A DNA stretch of 11,343 nucleotides, taken from the NCBI GenBank assembly GCA_031258335.1, contig JAIRMY010000058.1:1-11343 (forward strand), given 5' to 3'. Origin of the DNA: Spirochaetaceae bacterium. GTDB lineage: Bacteria; Spirochaetota; Spirochaetia; Treponematales; Breznakiellaceae. The notes beneath the pieces are model-generated. The model did not search any database. It saw only the letters and a list, made by a program, of their open reading frames with translations, and was not told the DNA's origin. Shown here piece after piece: positions 1 to 6,430 of this stretch. Position 1 is the stretch's first letter, and each line of letters begins with the position of its first letter. The translations under genes and the position numbers were made by a program.

Positions 1-1424
1 GCCCATGTAAGGTGAAGCTCATGGTCAGGACCAAGGTCATAGAAGGCGCCAAGCTGCACCGTGGGCGCGGCTTGGGGTTCAGGCGGATCATCCTCCGTAA
101 CAACAACTTTGGACCCATCGCTAGAATTCCACTTATCCATATTAACCGGTGTATAAATATTGATCCCTAAACCGGCTACAAGCGTAAACGGTTTAACCGG
201 TTTTACCGTGTATTCCGCGCCGGCAAAAATCAAATTTTCACTCACATCGGCGGTTTGTATAAAGTCAGCCGTTCTGGAGGCCGCATCCCAACTTTTATGG
301 CTGAATTGCTTGAAATCAAAATTGCCCGCTATCTTACTCGAACTGTTGATGTTGTAAGCGACATGGAGTCCCGCGCCGAAAGTATAGTCGTCGTAATCGG
401 AAATCTGAGACTCGCCCGCGAGCCACGCCTCATACGCGTTATCGCCGCGCGCACTGCCACCGCCGAAAACAGGATAAGGGTAAAGCCTGTTGTTATACTT
501 ATCAAAAAATCCCGTGGCGTGTACAGAAAAGTCATCCGTGGTCCAATCCCCGTTCAGGCTTACCGTATGCCGCCTGACGTAAGGCCATTCCCAAACGGAA
601 TAATTTGTGCCGTTCACGCTTGGCGGAGAGACGCCTTTATCAGAATCCGAATAGGAATAACTTGCCCATACGTCAATGGTTTCGCCCGGAGTGAACCCAA
701 AGAGTGCGCTAATTTTAAGGTCGCTTGATTTTGACCAGAGCCTTTCGCCTTTTTCCTGGGGGTTTCCGTATTTGCTTGTATCATCGGCGGAAGTCCATGG
801 TTCAAAGCTGTCCGGTAAACGCCAGTGGTCAACGTCACGCCATGTAAAAGAAGCCTTGGCGTAAAATAAGTCAAGTTTGGTTCCCGCGCTGAATGTTTGC
901 AGGTTCCCAGCGTACAGCATCTTGCCGTCTATGTCCCATGATGATTTTAGGGATGCCTCAAAAGGTTTCCGGGGCTTTGCCGATCTCATCACGATGACGC
1001 CGCCCATGTTGTTGGAACCGAGCATCATGGAACTGTAGCCCTTGTTGATGCTTATGCTTTCTATGTCGGTGGTTAAAAAACGGGAATAGTCTATCTGCGA
1101 TCCGTAGGGGTCGCCCCACGGAACGCCGTCAAGGTACACCGGAACAGTCGCCTGTCCAAGTCCGCGCATCGTGAAACCCGATTCATTTCTCGCGCCGCCC
1201 GCGTCCAACGGTATGAGGCCGGGCACCCAGCGAATCGCGTCTATGAGGTCGCTGTCGCCGCGCCTGTCCATCTGCTCCCGCGTGATGAATTCCGTGGTTT
1301 CCTTGTCCTCGCTCAGTTCTACCGCCGGCAGTAGAACGGCGCCGTCATCGGGCAGGTCTTGCCCGTAGGCCGATACCGCCGCAAACAACGCGGCGGTAAA
1401 AGCAAACTTTTTTAGTAGTCTCAT
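1..1424 (-). CDS. TonB-dependent outer-membrane receptor (C-terminus beyond left edge)
   Basis: Outer-membrane, TonB-energised uptake receptor, probably for a metal chelate, cobalamin or other scarce ligand; the ligand cannot be read from sequence. The reading frame is open from the ATG at 1424-1422 to the window edge (474 codons), so the rest of the beta-barrel lies to the left. Residues 1-21 form a signal peptide (MRLLKKFAFTAALFAAVSAYG), followed by an N-terminal stretch that could hold the TonB box. The plug domain spans about residues 43-150, with the typical RWVPGL (65-70), MRGLGQATVPVYLDGVPWGD (86-105) and NNMGGVIVM (138-146). After that come alternating aromatic/polar barrel strands. 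The start is fixed by an AGGAGG ribosome site at 1427-1432. It is transcribed away from a DUF364 gene. Strong family call; substrate unknown. Confidence 0.9.
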   Translation of the reverse strand, partial: MRLLKKFAFTAALFAAVSAYGQDLPDDGAVLLPAVELSEDKETTEFITREQMDRRGDSDLIDAIRWVPGLIPLDAGGARNESGFTMRGLGQATVPVYLDGVPWGDPYGSQIDYSRFLTTDIESISINKGYSSMMLGSNNMGGVIVMRSAKPRKPFEASLKSSWDIDGKMLYAGNLQTFSAGTKLDLFYAKASFTWRDVDHWRLPDSFEPWTSADDTSKYGNPQEKGERLWSKSSDLKISALFGFTPGETIDVWASYSYSDSDKGVSPPSVNGTNYSVWEWPYVRRHTVSLNGDWTTDDFSVHATGFFDKYNNRLYPYPVFGGGSARGDNAYEAWLAGESQISDYDDYTFGAGLHVAYNINSSSKIAGNFDFKQFSHKSWDAASRTADFIQTADVSENLIFAGAEYTVKPVKPFTLVAGLGINIYTPVNMDKWNSSDGSKVVVTEDDPPEPQAAPTVQLGAFYDLGPDHELHLTW

Positions 1425-1452
1425 ATTTCCTCCTGTGGAATTATTTGTAGAA

Positions 1453-1481
1453 ACAATACCATTATGCGAATACTTTGTCAA
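1453..1481 (-). promoter_or_regulatory. Promoter of the TonB receptor gene
   Basis: Reading leftward: a perfect -35 TTGACA (1481-1476), a 17-base spacer and -10 TATTGT (1458-1453), with a TG one base upstream of the -10 (extended -10). Predicted transcription start is near 1446, just ahead of the AGGAGG site and ATG at 1424. It lies back to back with the rightward promoter at 1492-1520. Confidence 0.6.
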
Positions 1482-1491
1482 TATAAATCGC

Positions 1492-1520
1492 TTTACAAAA
1501 AAAATTCTATTTGTTACACT
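1492..1520 (+). promoter_or_regulatory. Promoter of the DUF364/solute-binding-like gene pair
   Basis: TTTACA (1492-1497), exactly 17 bases, then TACACT (1515-1520): 5/6 and 4/6 matches to the sigma70 boxes. Predicted start is near 1527. This places the upstream ATG-like start at 1435 outside the transcript and supports translation from 1552. The two divergent -35 boxes are only about 10 bp apart, so one regulator bound here could control both sides. Confidence 0.45.
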
Positions 1521-1551
1521 GTTTCGAGACGCGAAAATGCGCGGGGGGCTT

Positions 1552-2316
1552 ATGTGGGAACTGTATGACGAATTGATTGAACCGATACCGGCGGAACTAT
1601 GCGTAGACGAGGCTATTACCGGTAAATACTGGACCTTTGTCCATGCGGACGGCGGTACAGGCCCGGGCAGCGGCGGGGCGGGGCTCGCCATGACATTGGA
1701 TAAGCCGGTACGCCCCCGAACCTTGACAAAACAGATGGCCGGTATGAGTTTGCGCGCCCTTGCCGCTTTCTCAAAATCGTGGAATTTTGAAGAGGCGTCT
1801 CTGGGTGTCGCTGCGATAAACGCGTGGTGGAACGCCCCCCGGCAAAAGGCAGCGGCTCTCTCGCTCGGCATAGGGAATGATGACTCATTCAGCTTTTGGA
1901 GGGAACGGGTCGTTGGTAAAAAAGTCGCGGTAATAGGGCATTTCCCGTATCTTGAAACTAAAATCGGGGATGTTTGCAAACTTTCAATCCTGGAAAAACG
2001 CCCTATGGAAGGTGATTTTCCCGACTCCGCCTGTGAATACCTGCTACCGGAACAGGACTATGTTTTTGCCACGGGCGTAACGCTGATCAACAAGACGTTG
2101 CCGCGCCTCCTCGAACTCTCCCGCCATTGCGGGATTATCCTTGCCGGTCCCAGCGTCCCGCTTGCCCCGCCCCTGTTTCGGCGCGGCGTAATAGACTTAC
2201 AAGGCTTTGTCATTACAGACACGGCAAGATGCGCCGCCGCCGTCATGGGCGAAGCGCACAGCGGCATATTTGATACAGGCAGGCGCGTAAGTTTAACGGA
2301 GGAAATGGTAAAATGA
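1552..2316 (+). CDS. DUF4213/DUF364 protein, putative heavy-metal chelation family
   Basis: Cytoplasmic protein of 254 residues. The N-terminal part (about 1-95) resembles DUF4213 and carries the family-like GVAAINAWWNAP. The C-terminal part (about 105-240) resembles the Rossmann-like DUF364 domain, with GKKVAVIGHFPYLE, LLPEQDYVFATGVTLINKTL and a glycine/proline-rich LAGPSVPLAPPLFRRGV. The family is annotated as putative heavy-metal chelation; its biochemistry is not established. The frame is open back to 1435, but the predicted promoter ends at about 1527. The ATG at 1552 has a G-rich site at 1543-1548; ATG 1537 is an alternative. It ends in a 4-bp ATGA overlap with the next gene, a sign of translational coupling. 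The divergent TonB receptor suggests a shared role in metal or cofactor acquisition (inference). Confidence 0.75.
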   Translation: MWELYDELIEPIPAELCVDEAITGKYWTFVHADGGTGPGSGGAGLAMTLDKPVRPRTLTKQMAGMSLRALAAFSKSWNFEEASLGVAAINAWWNAPRQKAAALSLGIGNDDSFSFWRERVVGKKVAVIGHFPYLETKIGDVCKLSILEKRPMEGDFPDSACEYLLPEQDYVFATGVTLINKTLPRLLELSRHCGIILAGPSVPLAPPLFRRGVIDLQGFVITDTARCAAAVMGEAHSGIFDTGRRVSLTEEMVK

Positions 2317-3329
2317 AAAAAAATAAACCGCATAGAATTGTGCCGGATGACGAAAGGCCGGAACTTGATTTTTTGGGACGCATCTTTTGCCCGTTCAAAG
2401 AACGCTTTGGCGCCGCCTGGCATGAATGGGTAGAGCGTTACAATGAAGCCCACACGGAAAAACTCCGCGTTGCGGTTCAATCCACGATGAAAGATGACGT
2501 TTTGAACGACATCAGCACGATAAGAGACATGGCAAAATTTCCGTCAATCAATACGGAAGGCGGCTACGAGGAATTTTTTAAGGCGGATTTTCTTGACTCC
2601 GGTGAAAGGCTGGCGCTTTTTAATGCGCTGCCCTTGCCCGATAGAATCAGCCCTGTTTTTGACGGACTGTGGTTGCCCGATCCAAAAGGCATCTTTACCA
2701 TTTACGGGGCCATGCCTTACGTTCTACTGGTCAACCACGAGCGGCTCGGCGGCCGTCCCGTCCCGCACCGTATAAGCTACCTCACAAAGCCGGAATACGC
2801 CGCCTCGTTAGGGTCTGTTTACGCGATAAACGACATAACAGAGCTTCTGCTCTTGGAGATTTGGAAGGAACAAGGAGAGGCAGGGATTCGCTCTCTTGCC
2901 CGAAACATAGGCTTTGGCGGAAGGGAGGCGGCGATTGCCGAGGACGCTTCCGGTATAGGCAGCGGCGCTTCTGTTTATGTGTTGTCGTGGATAGCCGCGA
3001 ATGACGTTCCCAAGAGAGACTACCTCGAAATTGTCTGGCCTGAGGACGGAGCGCTATTTTGCCCCCTGTACGCTATCGCAAAGAAAGAAACGGAGGCGGC
3101 TCAAATTGAACGGCAAAAAACCTGCGCCGATTTTTTGTTTAGCCCTGAGCTTGGAGCAGCCATGGCGGAAATATACCTCGTCCATGTGAACGCCGACGTA
3201 AGGCATAAAACGCCGCCTGCCGCCCGCTTCCGCTGGGTAGGCTGGGATTATATATACGAAATGCCCGTAGAGGAACGTGTAAAAACGATAGAAGATATCT
3301 TTATCGATGAAAGAAAAAAAATGGCGTAG
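2313..3329 (+). CDS. Solute-binding-protein-like protein without signal peptide (Fe3+-type ABC SBP relative)
   Basis: A 338-residue protein whose middle and C-terminal part resemble type-2 periplasmic binding proteins of the Fe3+ ABC transporter type: FDGLWLPDPKGIFTIYGAMP (116-135), VLLVNHERLGGRPVP (137-151), DITELLLLEIWKEQGEAGIR (174-193) and EIVWPEDGALFCPLYAIAKK (239-258). The N-terminus is charged (MKKNKPHRIVPDDERPELDF) with no hydrophobic core or lipobox, so it is predicted to be cytoplasmic. That is odd for a binding protein. Two cysteines (C26, C250) sit in FCPF and FCPL contexts. It is coupled to the DUF364 gene by an ATGA overlap, and no permease or ATPase gene follows. It could be a cytosolic metal or ligand carrier working with DUF364, or a relic of a transporter. 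The fold call is moderate; the function is unknown. Confidence 0.6.
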   Translation: MKKNKPHRIVPDDERPELDFLGRIFCPFKERFGAAWHEWVERYNEAHTEKLRVAVQSTMKDDVLNDISTIRDMAKFPSINTEGGYEEFFKADFLDSGERLALFNALPLPDRISPVFDGLWLPDPKGIFTIYGAMPYVLLVNHERLGGRPVPHRISYLTKPEYAASLGSVYAINDITELLLLEIWKEQGEAGIRSLARNIGFGGREAAIAEDASGIGSGASVYVLSWIAANDVPKRDYLEIVWPEDGALFCPLYAIAKKETEAAQIERQKTCADFLFSPELGAAMAEIYLVHVNADVRHKTPPAARFRWVGWDYIYEMPVEERVKTIEDIFIDERKKMA

Positions 3330-3394
3330 GGGGCATCTCAAAAGACGTAACCCGTGGCGGATGGAAAATATGGTTTATTGGAAATAGCGGAAAT

Positions 3395-3706
3395 ATGTTT
3401 ACGAAAATAGGTATATTGCTCTTTTTACTTGTTTCAGGCATTGAATATTTGGCTGCCGAAACATTGACGACACGGATAGAAAATGCCGATGTTGGCATGG
3501 GCCAATTGATGGTTGGGATTTTTAATGACGAAAAAACATTCCCGGATACTTATTTCAGAGGGGAAAGAGCGGCTGTTTCTGAAACAACAATGGTAATTAC
3601 ATTACAAATTTACCCAAAGAACGATATGCCGTATCGGTATATCAGGATAGTAATAATAATGAACGGCTTGATAATTGAGGGAAAAAATGAATCTGTTGAT
3701 ACATGA
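3395..3706 (+). pseudogene. DUF2141 secreted protein, frameshifted and truncated
   Basis: Residues 1-21 are a signal peptide. The part from TLTTRIENADVGMGQLMVGI to TMVITLQIY matches the start of DUF2141 (small periplasmic beta-rich proteins, usually about 140 residues). After residue 73 the open frame turns into non-family sequence, but another frame from 3613 reads PKERYAVSVYQDSNNNERLD, the conserved second half of the domain, until a TGA at 3676-3678. One base lost from the C run at 3613-3615 would explain the shift. The last 35-40 residues usual for the family are also missing, and the flavodoxin-like remnant starts 9 bases later. The open frame on its own would make a 103-residue protein with an aberrant tail. 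Ribosome site is weak. Confidence 0.7.
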
Positions 3707-4016
3707 TCTGAATAATTTTAATCAAACCTTTTCATTAAAAAGTGACCCAAATAATACGGTGATAATATCAGATAATGGCAAAATCCATCCCTGTATTTGC
3801 TGTTTTGGCTGTTGGATTAAAACACCGGGCCAATGTGTAATTAAAGACGGTTATGACAATATGGGATTATTACACGCACAATGTAATCACTTAATTATTA
3901 TAAGCCAATGTTTTTATGGGAGTTATAGCTCGTTTGACGCTGATGAAGCCGCCCCATGGACAGGAGATGTCCTGCGCCTTGCCGGTATCCACGGCGCCAG
4001 AGAGTACACCTGTTAA
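3687..4016 (+). pseudogene. Flavodoxin-family / NADPH-dependent FMN reductase-like protein, C-terminally truncated
   Basis: The start at 3687 is preceded by GAGGGAAAAA. Residues 1-83 match the front half of Cys-rich flavodoxin-family oxidoreductases: an N-terminal strand (MNLLIHDLNN), then CICCFGCWIKTPGQCVIKD (36-54; five Cys at 36, 38, 39, 42, 50), DNMG (57-60), and LIIISQCFYGSYSSF (69-83), which would lie near the FMN. Homologues continue with about 100 more residues. Here, after Phe83, the frame runs into 26 unrelated residues (DADEAAPWTGDV to EYTC) and stops. The break is at about 3941 and the foreign tail ends inside a 24-bp sequence repeated 320 bp downstream. Probably non-functional. 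Confidence 0.7.
3989..4012 (+). repeat. Direct repeat copy A (partner at 4308-4332)
   Basis: Copy A reads CCACGGCG-C-CAGAG-A-GTACACCTG. Copy B, 320 bp to the right, reads CCACGGCG-AT-CAGAG-G-GTACACCTG. The blocks CCACGGCG, CAGAG and GTACACCTG are identical; only the base(s) between them differ. Each copy ends an open reading frame: the stop codons come directly after or within it. A weaker relative (4023-4040) lies between them. Confidence 0.65.
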
Positions 4017-4057
4017 AATAGTCCACCGCGGAGTACACTGTAGAGAGGAGCGTATTT

Positions 4058-4333
4058 ATGGGAATTTTTACGACAGAAATTACCCTGGCCAACGTCGGGG
4101 ACATCAGCGCCGCGAGAAATGGATTCATCTCGGAGGCAAATATCCGCGCCGTTACGCTGGATGCCATACCCGACACAGGGGCATGGACGCTGATTATCAA
4201 CGAGGTTGTCCGGCAAAGGCTGGGGCTTGCCGTTGTAAAAACGGTAACTTCCAGCCTTGTCGACGGCTCCGCCGCGCAGTACGGACTAACCGAACCGGTG
4301 GAAGTCCCCACGGCGATCAGAGGGTACACCTGA
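4058..4333 (+). CDS. Clan AA (retropepsin-like) aspartic protease, shortened at C-terminus
   Basis: A 91-residue single-domain aspartic protease of the retropepsin-like clan AA type. The catalytic motif is D39-T40-G41-A42 in IPDTGAWTLIINEVVRQRLG, followed by the flap-region sequence SLVDGSAAQYGLTEPVEV. Such proteins act as dimers; their substrates in bacteria are mostly unknown. A GGAG site at 4047-4050 supports the ATG at 4058. Family members are usually about 115-130 residues. Here the match ends at EPVEV (about 83) and the last residues (PTAIRGYT) are encoded by repeat copy B, which also provides the TGA stop. The final strand and helix needed for the dimer interface appear to be missing, so it may be a remnant. 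No partner gene is visible. Confidence 0.65.
   Translation: MGIFTTEITLANVGDISAARNGFISEANIRAVTLDAIPDTGAWTLIINEVVRQRLGLAVVKTVTSSLVDGSAAQYGLTEPVEVPTAIRGYT
4308..4332 (+). repeat. Direct repeat copy B (partner at 3989-4012)
   Basis: Imperfect copy of the 24-bp sequence at 3989-4012, with one extra base and substitutions only at the block borders. It sits exactly where the aspartic protease leaves its family alignment, and it supplies that gene's stop codon. Confidence 0.65.
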
Positions 4334-4352
4334 TCTTATAACCCGACATGGA

Positions 4353-4392
4353 CTGCCGTCTTTCGCCGCTTGCAGGCGTTGTGAAACGGCAG
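4353..4392. other. Stem-loop in the gap before the DMT transporter
   Basis: CTGCCGT (4353-4359) pairs with ACGGCAG (4386-4392), and inside it CGCC (4364-4367) pairs with GGCG (4375-4378). No T-run follows on either strand, so this is not a standard terminator. It could be a weak terminator, an RNA processing site or part of a mobile repeat. Confidence 0.35.
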
Positions 4393-4426
4393 ATTAGGCG
4401 TGTCAAGTATGACGGAAAGGTAGAGA

Positions 4427-5500
4427 ATGGAAAATAGATTTTTCGCTGTTTCTTATGCAGTTTTAGCCGCGTTATGTTACGGTGTAAGCATACCGGTCTC
4501 AAAATTATTGTTAGACGATCTTCCCCCTGTATTTATTGCCGGGCTGGTTTACACCGGTGCCGGTTTAGGGATGCTGTTGATAAAAATATTCCAAAACAAA
4601 AATATTCCCCAAAAAGAGGCAAAAATTACAAAAAAAGAATTGCCCTTTACAATAGCAATGGTTGTATTGGATGTATTAGCGCCGATTTTCTTAATGATAG
4701 GCTTATCAAAATCAACGCCGGCAACGGCTTCACTGTTAAATAATTTTGAAATTGCGGCGACGTCGCTGGTCGCGTTAATAGTATTCAAAGAGGCGGTCGG
4801 AAAAAGAACTTTTGCCGCGATAATTTTAATAACCATAGCCAGTATAATTTTATCCGTTGACGATATTTCCGGCGTTTCATTTTCTTTTGGCTCAATTTTT
4901 GTACTGCTCGCCTGTGTCTGCTGGGGTTTTGAAAACAACTGTACAAGCAGGCTTTCGTTAAAAGACCCGCTGGAAATTGTAATTATCAAAGGCATAGGTT
5001 CAGGGTTTACCTCATTAATCATCGCGTTTATCGCAAAACAGTATAATCTGGACATAAAATATATTTTGGCGGCATTACTCTTGGGTTTTGCCGCCTACGG
5101 TCTAAGCGTATACTTTTACATATACGCGCAGAGAAACCTTGGAGCGGCAAGAACAAGCGCCTATTACGCCCTTTCTCCGTTTATCGGGGCGGGGCTGTCT
5201 TTTATAATATTTAAGGAATCTCTGACAGTTTCCTACCTGACGGCGCTGGGTATAATGGCCATCGGGGTTTATTTTACGGCGTTTGAGAAGCATGAACATT
5301 CACATCTGCATAAATTCGCCGAACATGAACACCGTCATAATCATAGTGACGGGCATCACAACCATACACATGACGCTTCAATAAATGGAGAGCATAGTCA
5401 TCCACATATTCATAATACAATGGAACATGAACATTCACATACGCCGGATTTACACCATTCCCATGAACATGAGGAAATACGGAGTTTACCATGCCGATAG
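4427..5500 (+). CDS. EamA/DMT-family membrane transporter with histidine-rich tail
   Basis: Inner-membrane drug/metabolite transporter of 357 residues with two EamA repeats (about 5-143 and 153-286), giving about ten membrane helices. N-terminal signature AVLAALCYGVSIPVSKLLL; second repeat has CVCWGFENNCTSRLSLKDPLEI, and the last helix ends at about 286. The cytoplasmic or periplasmic tail from His289 to His348 holds 23 histidines in 60 residues, in HEHSH/HxH patterns. Such tails are known in some EamA proteins and in zinc, nickel and cobalt transporters, so metal binding or metal-chelate export is plausible but not shown. AAGG at about 4417-4420 supports the ATG. The final residues IRSLPCR overlap the start of the broken R-M gene and may be read-through into it; the original end was probably near HHSHEHEE. 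The gene itself seems intact. Confidence 0.85.
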   Translation: MENRFFAVSYAVLAALCYGVSIPVSKLLLDDLPPVFIAGLVYTGAGLGMLLIKIFQNKNIPQKEAKITKKELPFTIAMVVLDVLAPIFLMIGLSKSTPATASLLNNFEIAATSLVALIVFKEAVGKRTFAAIILITIASIILSVDDISGVSFSFGSIFVLLACVCWGFENNCTSRLSLKDPLEIVIIKGIGSGFTSLIIAFIAKQYNLDIKYILAALLLGFAAYGLSVYFYIYAQRNLGAARTSAYYALSPFIGAGLSFIIFKESLTVSYLTALGIMAIGVYFTAFEKHEHSHLHKFAEHEHRHNHSDGHHNHTHDASINGEHSHPHIHNTMEHEHSHTPDLHHSHEHEEIRSLPCR

Positions 5501-5831
5501 AACAATACACTCGGCTGGTGTCTGGCGAGGCGGTAAAAAAAGCGGTTTCCATTGAAGCGATACAGGAACTTGCCATTGAAATGCATGAATCACTTCGCGC
5601 CCTTGCGGTAACTGAACGGGCAAAGCCGGTATTTATAGGGACATTCCTCGTTACCGCAATGAGTAAAATGTTCAAGGATGCAAGCGGTAAAGATATAATT
5701 AAAATACGCGGCAATTCCTTTTTTGGCGTTGAGAGCGATGATGACATTTATACCCTTGCCATTGCCAACATGATTGTTCGGGGCGATGGCAAATCAAATA
5801 TTGTTTTTGGCGACTGTTTTAACGCTGATAT

Positions 5832-5885
5832 GAGCCTCCCCGCCGCAAGCAGCGGGGTATCACTCGTAGAGCGGCGGGGAGGCTC
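5832..5885. repeat. Palindrome 1 of the insert: perfect 14-bp inverted repeat
   Basis: GAGCCTCCCCGCCG (5832-5845) and CGGCGGGGAGGCTC (5872-5885) are exact reverse complements around a 26-base loop. A competing shorter stem, CCCCGC (5838-5843) with GCGGGG (5852-5857), can form inside. It starts 8 bases after the last recognisable methylase codon. Confidence 0.8.
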
Positions 5886-5896
5886 GTTCTGTAAGA

Positions 5897-5915
5897 CAAG
5901 CCGCGTAGCGGCTTG
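5897..5915. repeat. Palindrome 2 of the insert: 8-bp stem, 3-base loop
   Basis: CAAGCCGC (5897-5904), loop GTA, GCGGCTTG (5908-5915): a tight perfect hairpin 11 bases after palindrome 1. Confidence 0.8.
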
Positions 5916-5919
5916 CCGC

Positions 5920-5948
5920 TGTCAGGTGTGCCGGTGGCACACCTGACA
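5920..5948. repeat. Palindrome 3 of the insert: 13-bp stem, 3-base loop
   Basis: TGTCAGGTGTGCC (5920-5932), loop GGT, GGCACACCTGACA (5936-5948): a perfect hairpin 4 bases after palindrome 2. Further short stems follow: ATTGGT/ACCAAT (5962-5967 with 5973-5978, then five T) and GGGGT/ACCCC (6011-6015 with 6021-6025). The segment 5824 to about 6029 is therefore almost all foldable DNA, typical of non-autonomous palindromic elements such as those derived from IS200/IS605 ends or REP-like repeats (inference). Confidence 0.75.
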
Positions 5949-6393
5949 CGCGGTAGGTGGCATTGGTTTACTACCAATTTTTGTGAGTGCTACTGATTCT
6001 AACCAGCGGCGGGGTATTAAACCCCAAGGCAGAATAAAAAAAATTGCATAACTATCGGGGCAGAAGGTAAATTTGCGTTTTATCAATGCAAAGATTTTGT
6101 TGCCGGCGTTAAAATATATACGCTGCGCCATGAAAAATTAAATGCTTACAACGCCCTTTTTGTGTGTACCGTGCTCAACGCTTCCGTATATAAATACAGT
6201 TATGGCAGGGCAAGGATATTGAGTAAAATCAAAGATGAAATAATCAAACTTCCCATAGACAAAAATGGCAGTCCTGACTGGGAATTTATGGAGAACTATA
6301 TAAAAGCATTGCCTTATTCAGATAAAATATAATTTATCAATTTCCAATGCGGCGCCGTCCGCCATCCGCGTTTTGCTTTTTTTCAAAACCCGC

Positions 6394-6423
6394 TTGACAA
6401 GATATTGAGAATCGTGCTATTCT
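6394..6423 (+). promoter_or_regulatory. Promoter of the mntP riboswitch transcript
   Basis: TTGACA (6394-6399), an 18-base spacer and TATTCT (6418-6423) with an extended -10 TGC directly before it. Predicted start is near 6430, right where the aptamer begins at 6431. Upstream, 6333-6393 separates it from the R-M remnant and shows no gene. Confidence 0.6.
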
Positions 6424-6430
6424 TACAGCG

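Larger units (their letters stand above)
5491..6332 (+). pseudogene. Collapsed N6-adenine DNA methylase/specificity (R-M) gene
   Basis: Three pieces of one restriction-modification protein (type I/IIG-like, methylase fused to a specificity domain) remain in order. Piece 1 (5491-5640): SIEAIQELAIEMHESLRALA and VTERAKPVFIG, the helical region before the methylase core. Piece 2 (5641-5823): TFLVTAMSKMFKDA, the end of SAM motif I, then NSFFGVESDDDIYTLAIANM and IVRGDGKSNIVFGDCF; the DPxxGxG core of motif I is gone. Piece 3 (about 6030-6332): NCITIGAEGKFAFYQ, a target-recognition fold end, and IKLPIDKNGSPDWEFMENYI plus LPYSDKI before the TAA. Pieces 1 and 2 are joined in frame; between 2 and 3 the catalytic NPPY region is replaced by palindromes. 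The continuous open frame 5491-5946 would give a useless 151-residue product. Its start overlaps the DMT gene end by 10 bp. Confidence 0.8.

Noticed and set aside
255..728. 157-codon plus-strand open frame
   Set aside because: Antisense to the TonB receptor, which has a full signal peptide, plug domain and ribosome site. The antisense product resembles nothing.
1453..1491. Fur-box-like site between the divergent promoters
   Set aside because: The region is A/T-rich with ATT/AAT words but does not match the 19-bp Fur palindrome or its hexamer array well enough to claim.
1435..1551. N-terminal extension of the DUF364 protein (start at 1435)
   Set aside because: It would run through both divergent promoters, lacks a ribosome site and has no family similarity. 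The family-like sequence begins at the ATG at 1552.
5922..6131. 69-codon minus-strand open frame in the palindromic insert
   Set aside because: It crosses palindromes and antisense R-M remnant sequence, with no recognisable domain.
6348..6386. Terminator for the R-M remnant ahead of the mntP promoter
   Set aside because: GCGG/CCGC can pair weakly before a T-rich tract, but the stem is only four pairs with a long loop, so it is not listed as a feature.
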